DNA from: Bacillota bacterium
GTDB taxonomy: Bacteria > Bacillota > Clostridia > Acetivibrionales > DSM-1351
DNA: 24,580 bases
Reading direction: 5' to 3'
Assembly: GCA_023391425.1 (NCBI GenBank)
Contig: JAEWAX010000152.1
Coordinates: 1 to 24,580 of the forward strand
Part shown: one piece after another, positions 18,844-24,580 of the stretch
Numbering within the stretch: the first letter of the stretch is position 1
Layout of the letters: the number at the start of each line of letters is the position of its first letter
The notes under the pieces: generated by a model
What the model saw: only the letters and a program-made list of their open reading frames with translations
Told to the model about the DNA's origin: nothing
Database searches by the model: none
Program-made: the position numbers and the translations under genes

Positions 18844-19740
18844 TTATCCTTTGTTTATCTTTAAACGTTTCTTTTTAGAGGGATTTAATTTTGCTGCACT
18901 AAGCCACAGCAATAACACAGATAAACCTATATTAATGATGGCATTGATTTTCCAAAAATCAAGATTAGCAAACTTCACTGACATATTCACACCCGGAAAT
19001 ATATGTCCAGTTCCCTGACCAAACTGATTACTCACTAAGGAAACCAAACCAAGTGCAGGATTTGTGTATAATAACCAAAAGGTTCCATCATATGTTTGAT
19101 TAGCGCTATTCGGAACGATAACGAGTTGTACATAAAAAATTGCAATAAGAATTGTTCCCAGATATAAAAATACAACTACTGCATACGTCAGCACATTGGC
19201 TGCAGTACTTTTCTTCAAGAAGGTAGAAAAGAAAATTCCTATGCTTCCTAAGGTTATCGCTACTATTATGTAGAATAAAAATACTTGCAGAAGCGCTGAT
19301 ATCCCCATTCCTCCATAAAGGAATATAATTGAGAATACTGGAACTGATGATACTATCAATAAAATTATTTGACTTAAAGACGAAAACAATTTACCTGTTA
19401 TAATTGACCCATGTCTCAATGTCGTCGAAAGTAGTATATCCAGTGTCTGTCGTTCCCGTTCTCCTGATATTGCACCAGCCGTAAGTGCTGGAGCTATAAG
19501 AGTAATTAAACCAAACTGTGCAGCCACAAGGAATGCATAGGTAGCAAGTATATTTTCTTGATTTATAACTCCTGTATTACTGTTCATGGTAAGCTTCATT
19601 ATAAATATCGTCAATAGAGCAAGTACTAAATTATAGCTTCCAATTAAAATTGCAGCTTTCCAACTTCGCATTTTTACCTTTAGTTCTTTTAGCAGCATTG
19701 GATTTATTCTAAAGCTGTTCCTATTTATTCTGACATTCAT
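18844..19740 (-). CDS. ABC-2 type transporter permease
   Basis: This 298-residue protein has six hydrophobic segments at about 30-50, 66-88, 118-141, 150-173, 184-207 and 264-284. The cytoplasmic coupling segment ISGERERQTLDILLSTTL (91-108) is typical of ABC-2 permeases paired with CcmA/GldA-like ATPases. The start overlaps the ATPase stop by 4 bp, so the two are co-translated. Together they should form a dimeric exporter. The substrate is unknown. The context (surface protein upstream, MoxR/VWA set downstream) suggests envelope material or a protein or lipid rather than a drug, which is inference. Confidence 0.92.
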   Translation of the reverse strand: MNVRINRNSFRINPMLLKELKVKMRSWKAAILIGSYNLVLALLTIFIMKLTMNSNTGVINQENILATYAFLVAAQFGLITLIAPALTAGAISGERERQTLDILLSTTLRHGSIITGKLFSSLSQIILLIVSSVPVFSIIFLYGGMGISALLQVFLFYIIVAITLGSIGIFFSTFLKKSTAANVLTYAVVVFLYLGTILIAIFYVQLVIVPNSANQTYDGTFWLLYTNPALGLVSLVSNQFGQGTGHIFPGVNMSVKFANLDFWKINAIINIGLSVLLLWLSAAKLNPSKKKRLKINKG

Positions 19741-20672
19741 TGCTTTACCTCCTCTGTAGCAGTAACCTTCATAAATATATCTTCCAGGTTTCCATCTAAC
19801 TGGTTAAAAGCTATAACCGGGATATTTTTTTGAATCAACCTTACTAAAAGCGCATTTATAAACACTTCGTTACCATTAAATGAAGCTTCTACCTCATTAG
19901 CAGTAACCCTATTTATTCCATCAATATCTGGATATTCTTGAAGAATTGTAATTGCTTCTTCTAATTTATTAATCACCTTTATTCTAATGGTCTGTGTATG
20001 GTATACCTTTCGGGTTATTTCCTCAACAGTACCGCTCATGACAATTTTGCCTTTCTCAACTATACCTATAGTAGTACATAACTCAGCAAGCTCAGGTAAT
20101 ATATGAGAGCTTACTAATATAGTCTTTCCCATGTCCTTTAAGGTCCTAAGTATTTCCTTCATTTCAATTCTGGCTCTTGGGTCCATACCCGAAGCAGGCT
20201 CATCTAAAACTAATAAATCTGGGTTGTGAACTAAACTTCTGGCAAGACATAGTCTCTGCTTCATACCTCTTGATAAACTGTCAACATAAAAATCTTTTTT
20301 CTCAGTTAAATCTACTAGTTCCAGTAAATCTCCACAAACCTTCTTACTCTCGCTTCCTCTAATATTATAAATAGATGCATAAAACTCCAAATACTCTATT
20401 ACCTTTAAATTATCATATACTCCAAAAAAGTCTGGCATATATCCAATCCTACTCTTAAGCTCTCGTGGTTTATTAATAACATCAATACCATCTGCAAATA
20501 CTTTACCAGAAGTGGCACTGAGCAATCCGCAAATTATCTTCATAGTAGTGGTTTTCCCTGCACCATTAGGACCTACAAAGCCAAATATTTCTCCCTTAGG
20601 GATGTGAAGGTTTAAGTTATTAACAGCTTGAAACTTTCCGTAATTCTTACACAGATTCTCTATTTTAAGCAT
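19737..20672 (-). CDS. ABC transporter ATP-binding protein
   Basis: This 311-residue protein has an ABC ATPase domain at about 2-225 and a C-terminal regulatory extension (about 230-305) of the kind seen in ABC-2 exporter ATPases. Walker A is GPNGAGKT (34-41), the signature LSRGMKQ (133-139), Walker B LLVLDE (153-158), D-loop SGMD and switch His190 (SSHI). The Q-loop position reads GYMPDFFGVY, with Asp where Gln is usual. The start ATG shares one base with the stop of the upstream gene (TAATG), and the permease start overlaps its own stop. It powers the exporter formed with the adjacent permease. Confidence 0.96.
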   Translation of the reverse strand: MLKIENLCKNYGKFQAVNNLNLHIPKGEIFGFVGPNGAGKTTTMKIICGLLSATSGKVFADGIDVINKPRELKSRIGYMPDFFGVYDNLKVIEYLEFYASIYNIRGSESKKVCGDLLELVDLTEKKDFYVDSLSRGMKQRLCLARSLVHNPDLLVLDEPASGMDPRARIEMKEILRTLKDMGKTILVSSHILPELAELCTTIGIVEKGKIVMSGTVEEITRKVYHTQTIRIKVINKLEEAITILQEYPDIDGINRVTANEVEASFNGNEVFINALLVRLIQKNIPVIAFNQLDGNLEDIFMKVTATEEVKQ

Positions 20673-23053
20673 TATTTCTTCCTCCCCCTTGCAGCCATCT
20701 GAGGTATGCCAGCAGCATCTTTATCTGAAACTTGTAGCTTGATTTTTACAATGTTATCTTCTGTTATGTATTTTTTTAAGTCTTCTCCCTTTATTACTCC
20801 AATAGGGAGCGGTTCATAGGATTTTTTGTCTATATTAAATATATTGTATGCTGATGTATTTATTTGCGAATTTGAAGCATTAATCTCTATTTCATCTACC
20901 TTCATATTTTTATCAATCTTGTAAAGTAATTCTGCGAATCCATTTCCAAAGAGTACTTTACTGCTACTATCGTACCCGAGTGTTGAAGTATTAGATATAT
21001 CAAAGGGTATAAAGCCCATTGGATACTCAATCTTTTCGCCATTAGTAAAATTAAGGTTTAAAGGAATACTAAAAATGTTTCTTTCATTTTTTTTGGCTTC
21101 AACACCATTTACAATTAATGGGTTATGAATTGCAGTTTTAGAAAAAGCAATTAATCTGATACCATCAGCTTGTCCATTGCCATTATTTAACATATTTTGC
21201 AAAATGGAGCCTTCCTGCCTTTTGTCCAAATATTCTTTCCTTTGTGTAGTATTCATATTTGATGTATTTGTATTGTTAAGATACACATCGTATACCATTT
21301 GATGTAGGTTGCCTCCACTAAAAGTTTTGATGATTAAATTATCTAATTTTATACTTTCTCCACTTTTCAAGCTATCTATTTTATAGTAACCATCTGGCAT
21401 AATAATCAAACCATCTACCAAATCTATGTTTGTTGAATTTTTAATGTTTCCAACTAAACTACTATTTCTTAAGTGTAAGTCTGTTTCAATCTTACCAATA
21501 CTTTTTGAGTTCTCTTGTAATTGCAGAACCTTAGTTTCAAATAAGCCGCTGTTTTTATACTCTACACCACCATTTTGCCCTGAAAATATTTTAGCCTCAA
21601 CAACATCATTATCACTAGACTGGTTTTGATTATTACCATTAAAATAATCTTGAGTCAGAGGAATGAGCTTTTCTCCATTTTTACCTTCAATTCTAACCTT
21701 CTGTTTATTAGTATTAAAAACACCAGCATAAGTAGATGTTGAAGTATTTCCCTTTTCATCAAGAGTTATATAAGATATCATATTGGTGGTTATTTCACTT
21801 AATCGTGTTCCACTTCCAGCATAATAGACCATAATTCCGAAGATAATCGCGAGCGCAGGAACGGTAACCCACATAAATTCCCTTTTATCTATTTTTTTAA
21901 GTATAATATAGGTTATAGGCGCTACCACAAGTACATATATGAATAGTATTAAATAAAAGTTTGAGGTCTTAGGTGAAGCCAGCTCCGAAAATTGGTTCAT
22001 TGCTTCTCTAATATTGTAGTAATTGTTTTGAATATAATTAATATCTTTGTTAGCGTTTGTGATATTTGGATTAATAATTTCCAACAGCTTTTCAGCAAAA
22101 GCAGTGTTGTTATTCCAATTGACAAAAGGAGCCTGCCCTAAATCAAAAGCTACAATACCAACTACACCTTTGCCTTTTGACAAGGATTGAGCTAAGATTA
22201 TATCTTTATCTTCCATTAGAATCTTGCTATCTTTTATATGTAACTCTAAAGCATCAACCTTAGTATCATTTTTATTATCTCCGTTTGTAGCTAGATCGTA
22301 AATCTTTGAGGTTGCAATTTCTTTTACATTACCTTGAGTCCCCTCAATAAAGGTATCCTTAAAAATCGAAAGTGTTTTGCTATACTTTGCTCCCGTTCCA
22401 ATTAGTAACGTTCCCCCGTTACCGACCCATTGCTTTAAAATATCATACTGTAGTTTGCTGAATCTTGAAGTATCAAAATCATTTATAACAAGTATGTCAA
22501 AAGCATTTAAAGTAAATATATCCTCAGGAAAATTTTTATCATCAAGTTTAATTACTTTTGTAAGTAACGACATTCCAGATGATGCTGGAACTTTGTTTAT
22601 ATAGGAAAGACTGTCAGAATCATCACTTAATATTCCTATGAAACTTGTCGCATTATTTGATGTCATACCGATTTCTATGCTGTCTTCATATACCTTATCT
22701 TTACCGTTTGAAATGACCAGTAAATATTTGGCACGATTCATACCTACAGGAACATTAATTGTTATAACTTTTTCAGCTTCCTTTTGTAAGCTAATAGGCT
22801 TCACATAGCTCATATATTTACCTGTAGAGCTAGGTACCCGGATTTCTACTTCTCCATTAATATCTTTATATTGGTTCTTTATAGTTATATTGACTGGTGT
22901 TGAATAACCAATTTTGTAATTGTTATTAAACCCTATACTTATTTTAACATCAAAATTTTCATTATCTGCCGCACCCACTGTTTTCGAGCTGAAGCTAAAA
23001 ATCATACTAGATATTAATAATACTAACCAAAACTTACAAATGTATTTTTTCAT
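20672..23053 (-). CDS. Large membrane-anchored surface protein of the ABC/MoxR cluster
   Basis: This 793-residue protein has a signal peptide (about 1-28, ending near VGAAD), a beta-rich ectodomain (30-130) and a glutamine-amidotransferase-like or DUF4350-like region (about 135-325, with FDILVINDFDTS and WVGNGGTLLIGTG). Two membrane helices (about 364-386 and 394-413) follow, then a second large beta-rich region to the end (415-793). Homologous architectures accompany ABC-2 exporters, and the role resembles the auxiliary GldG-type ectodomain subunits, though no specific family is claimed. It is first in the cluster, behind two promoters, and its stop overlaps the ATPase start by one base. The ribosome site is weak (GAGATGG). 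It probably acts outside the membrane together with the exporter. Confidence 0.85.
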   Translation of the reverse strand: MKKYICKFWLVLLISSMIFSFSSKTVGAADNENFDVKISIGFNNNYKIGYSTPVNITIKNQYKDINGEVEIRVPSSTGKYMSYVKPISLQKEAEKVITINVPVGMNRAKYLLVISNGKDKVYEDSIEIGMTSNNATSFIGILSDDSDSLSYINKVPASSGMSLLTKVIKLDDKNFPEDIFTLNAFDILVINDFDTSRFSKLQYDILKQWVGNGGTLLIGTGAKYSKTLSIFKDTFIEGTQGNVKEIATSKIYDLATNGDNKNDTKVDALELHIKDSKILMEDKDIILAQSLSKGKGVVGIVAFDLGQAPFVNWNNNTAFAEKLLEIINPNITNANKDINYIQNNYYNIREAMNQFSELASPKTSNFYLILFIYVLVVAPITYIILKKIDKREFMWVTVPALAIIFGIMVYYAGSGTRLSEITTNMISYITLDEKGNTSTSTYAGVFNTNKQKVRIEGKNGEKLIPLTQDYFNGNNQNQSSDNDVVEAKIFSGQNGGVEYKNSGLFETKVLQLQENSKSIGKIETDLHLRNSSLVGNIKNSTNIDLVDGLIIMPDGYYKIDSLKSGESIKLDNLIIKTFSGGNLHQMVYDVYLNNTNTSNMNTTQRKEYLDKRQEGSILQNMLNNGNGQADGIRLIAFSKTAIHNPLIVNGVEAKKNERNIFSIPLNLNFTNGEKIEYPMGFIPFDISNTSTLGYDSSSKVLFGNGFAELLYKIDKNMKVDEIEINASNSQINTSAYNIFNIDKKSYEPLPIGVIKGEDLKKYITEDNIVKIKLQVSDKDAAGIPQMAARGRKK

Positions 23054-23118
23054 TGCACCATCTCTTTCTTCTTCGCATTTTTTAAATATTGTCGTTTTAA
23101 AGATTGTTTTTGTTACCT

Positions 23119-23146
23119 ATTATACCATATAGTGGTTAATGTACAA
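23119..23146 (-). promoter_or_regulatory. Proximal sigmaA-like promoter of the ABC/MoxR cluster
   Basis: The -35 is TTGTAC (23146-23141) and the -10 an exact TATAAT (23124-23119), with a 16-bp spacer. It lies about 65 bp before the surface-protein start codon. Confidence 0.6.
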
Positions 23147-23185
23147 TTAAAATTAAATGGAAGCTTTTATAGTCGACCTTTTCTG

Positions 23186-23199
23186 TATTACGAGTAATA
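23186..23199. promoter_or_regulatory. 14-bp palindrome, candidate operator
   Basis: TATTAC-GA-GTAATA is a perfect 6-2-6 inverted repeat. It lies about 20 bp downstream of the distal -10 element and about 40 bp upstream of the proximal -35, so a bound repressor could block the distal promoter. No regulator can be named. Confidence 0.3.
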
Positions 23200-23218
23200 G
23201 TACACATGATACAGCACC

Positions 23219-23247
23219 ATTGTACTGATATATGTTTAAAATGTCAA
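23219..23247 (-). promoter_or_regulatory. Distal consensus sigmaA promoter of the ABC/MoxR cluster
   Basis: An exact TTGACA (23247-23242) and TACAAT (23224-23219) with the ideal 17-bp spacer, on the minus strand. It is the best promoter match in the window. Its transcript would have a leader of about 160 bases before the surface-protein gene. Confidence 0.62.
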
Positions 23248-23304
23248 TATCAAGTCAAAATATTCAGTTTACTGTTCTACCCTAACTATTGACATAGAAC
23301 CAAT

Positions 23305-23373
23305 AAAAAAACTCCTCCACTCTATGATTTTGATAAACCTGTTTGTTTACCAAACCAAGTGGAAGAGTTTTTT
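23305..23373 (-). terminator. Strong two-part stem terminator after the spo0A remnant
   Basis: The outer arms (23306-23321 and 23358-23373) pair over 16 bases and an inner pair (23330-23338 and 23345-23353) over 9 bases around a 6-base loop. Each stem has one non-Watson-Crick position, which is a G-U wobble in minus-strand RNA but an A-C mismatch in plus-strand RNA. A run of seven T on the minus strand (23311-23305) completes it. Another T-rich tract on the plus side could allow two-way action. It starts about 12 bases after the spo0A remnant stop, so it is probably the original spo0A terminator. Confidence 0.85.
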
Positions 23374-23384
23374 GATTTTTTTAA

Positions 23385-23510
23385 CTATCCAACCTTCAAT
23401 TCTAATCTTAATTTATCAGCTATCATTGCTATAAATTCTGAATTTGTTGGCTTGCCTTTTCCAATGTTCACTGTATAGCCAAACAGAGCGTCTATTGCTT
23501 CTACCTGACC
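23385..23510 (-). pseudogene. spo0A: 3' remnant of spo0A (C-terminal 41 codons)
   Basis: The frame gives 41 residues and a TAG stop, including LFGYTVNIGKGK and KPTNSEFIAMIADKLRLEL. This closely matches the C-terminal end of the Spo0A DNA-binding domain, whose NSEFIAM-ADKLRLE ending is highly conserved. Immediately upstream is an in-frame TGA (23513-23511), and nothing recognisable as the receiver or the rest of the effector domain follows. It has no start codon or ribosome site. It is followed by a terminator in the expected position. It is a truncated copy; a complete spo0A presumably exists elsewhere if the organism sporulates (inference). Confidence 0.85.
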
Positions 23511-23677
23511 TCAAGGCTTTTACAAGCTTATATCCAATTTTGTACTATCATTAATTTTTACACTTAAATCTAAATATTTATTGGTGTGGATTACAAAAGT
23601 TTATTGGTTTACTTCATGTGAAAATAATACCATAATTTAGTAATAATTTCAACATCAATACCTATCAAAATCATATG

Positions 23678-24463
23678 TTACTTTGATGATGTACCCTTAA
23701 TTGATACTTTTTGACCTTCTATTGGTTCCCACACAGTCCCATCTGTCATATGTACCTTTTCTAACACTGCTTCTATTTTTGAAGTATTTTCATACCCATA
23801 CAAAGTCCAAATATAATCATATCCTATTGACTTACTTGGCTTAACAGTATGTTGCGATATGCCTTCAAATAGATTTGTGTTATATAAATAGTGATTTACT
23901 GGCTGGTCATATCTATCGTAGCAGTAGATACCAATTGTATATGCATCAACTGTTTTCTTTGATACATTCTTAACAACAACACTAGCTTCTGGATTACTTA
24001 TAGCATTAAATGTTATCATTGCTTTTACAAGTTGTAATGGTGGCTTTATCTTCTCATCTTCCTCTTGTTTCTTTTGTTCCTCTATCTTTTTCTGTCCAGC
24101 AATTTTAATTTCTTCGGCTTTCTTTATGTCAGCAATCTTTTTTTGAATCTCTTTAATTTTATTTGAACCTTGCTTTGCTTCACTGCTTAATGGATACTTA
24201 GAAACTAAATCTTTAAACTCGTTTAATGCATCTTCTAACTGGTTTTTACTTTCTAGTTCAACGCCTTTAGCAAATCTGTTCTGAGGTTGATTCTTTAAAT
24301 CTTCATTTTCCTTCTGAAGTTGCTTAATTTCATCTTTCATCTTACCATTTTCAACCTGTAGTGTTGATAACTGATTGTTAAGATTATCAATTTGTTCTTG
24401 GCTAGTGCAACCAGTACATAAAATCGTAAAAACTAATACTAATGTGAGACAAAACTTTTTCAT
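23678..24463 (-). CDS. Lipoprotein with coiled coil and DUF5780-like domain
   Basis: This 261-residue protein has a lipoprotein signal peptide with lipobox cysteine Cys19 (ILCTGC). A coiled coil with leucine heptads follows (about 22-58), then a TPR-like helical stretch (about 62-105, FAKGVELESKNQLEDALNEF), a charged helix rich in Lys, Glu and Gln (105-142), and a C-terminal beta domain (about 145-255). The ending AVLEKVHMTDGTVWEP resembles DUF5780. The protein should sit on the outer face of the membrane. The function is unknown. Start: AAAGGAGAA precedes the ATG. It appears monocistronic, with its own promoter and nothing coding for about 165 bp after it. Confidence 0.85.
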   Translation of the reverse strand: MKKFCLTLVLVFTILCTGCTSQEQIDNLNNQLSTLQVENGKMKDEIKQLQKENEDLKNQPQNRFAKGVELESKNQLEDALNEFKDLVSKYPLSSEAKQGSNKIKEIQKKIADIKKAEEIKIAGQKKIEEQKKQEEDEKIKPPLQLVKAMITFNAISNPEASVVVKNVSKKTVDAYTIGIYCYDRYDQPVNHYLYNTNLFEGISQHTVKPSKSIGYDYIWTLYGYENTSKIEAVLEKVHMTDGTVWEPIEGQKVSIKGTSSK

Positions 24464-24504
24464 AAAATTCTCCTTTGCAATGAGTGGTTATAAAAATCTT
24501 TTAG

Positions 24505-24532
24505 ATAATACTTCACTGTACTAATATTACAA
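24505..24532 (-). promoter_or_regulatory. Promoter of the lipoprotein gene
   Basis: The -35 is TTGTAA (24532-24527) and the -10 TATTAT (24510-24505), with a 16-bp spacer, about 40 bp before the start codon. Confidence 0.5.
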
Positions 24533-24580
24533 TATTTGGAATTATTTAATTGAACATATATTCGTCATACAACATAACGT

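Larger units (their letters stand above)
23054..23677. other. 624-bp region without an intact gene
   Basis: From right to left on the minus strand it holds about 165 bp with nothing recognisable (23511-23677; only a short open stretch with no start), the spo0A remnant, its terminator, a consensus sigmaA promoter, a palindrome, a second promoter and the leader of the surface-protein gene. Plus-strand frames show no recognisable protein. Confidence 0.7.

Noticed and set aside
23288..23300. TTGACA on the plus strand at 23289
   Set aside because: No -10 element lies at a suitable distance, and the position runs into the terminator arm.
23514..23600. Short minus-strand open stretches upstream of the spo0A remnant
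   Set aside because: They have no start codon with a ribosome site, are interrupted by stops, and could not be aligned by eye to Spo0A with confidence.

Overview
The window is AT-rich chromosomal DNA from a low-GC Gram-positive bacterium, most likely a spore-forming member of the Clostridia. The grounds are strong AGGAGG-type ribosome sites, the codon use, an HD-GYP/GAF protein, OmpR-type two-component genes, and a decayed 3' piece of the sporulation master regulator gene spo0A with its terminator. The genus cannot be fixed from the sequence alone. Every convincing gene lies on the minus strand, so transcription runs from high to low coordinates.

Layout in transcription order. (1) 24463-23678 encodes a lipoprotein with a coiled coil and a C-terminal domain resembling DUF5780, behind its own promoter. 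(2) 23677-23054 holds no intact gene. It contains a spo0A 3' remnant (23385-23510), a strong terminator (23306-23373), two tandem sigmaA-like promoters (23219-23247 and 23119-23146) and a small palindrome between them. (3) 23053-10339 is one long colinear cluster. It encodes a large anchored surface protein, an ABC ATPase and an ABC-2 permease, a membrane coiled-coil protein with a Gly/Gln tract, a MoxR AAA+ ATPase, a DUF58 protein, a BatA-like von Willebrand A (VWA) membrane protein, and a double-VWA membrane protein split by a frameshift near 11880-11885. Most junctions overlap or are very short. Two gaps of about 140 bp precede the MoxR gene and the last VWA gene.

(4) 10171-6089 holds a response regulator, a sensor histidine kinase and a membrane-anchored HtrA-type protease, ending at a 14-bp stem terminator. 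This looks like an envelope-stress module comparable in design to Bacillus CssRS-HtrA. The protease has a cytoplasmic N-terminal minisatellite: seven 36-bp units, six of them forming two 108-bp blocks. (5) 5913-4423 encodes a membrane GAF/HD-GYP protein, a probable cyclic-di-GMP phosphodiesterase. (6) 4363-64 is a likely operon of glgA (glycogen synthase), nth (endonuclease III) and a large FtsA-like ATPase whose C-terminal 300 residues appear to be tandem beta-grasp-like modules. A next gene seems to start at the extreme left edge.

The most interesting unit is the MoxR/DUF58/VWA/ABC cluster. MoxR ATPases commonly act as metal- and ATP-dependent chaperones for VWA proteins. Here the set is tied to an ABC-2 exporter and a large ectodomain protein, suggesting an envelope assembly or export machine whose substrate is unknown. 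In this copy one VWA subunit is interrupted, so the machine may be disabled, or the base call may be wrong.
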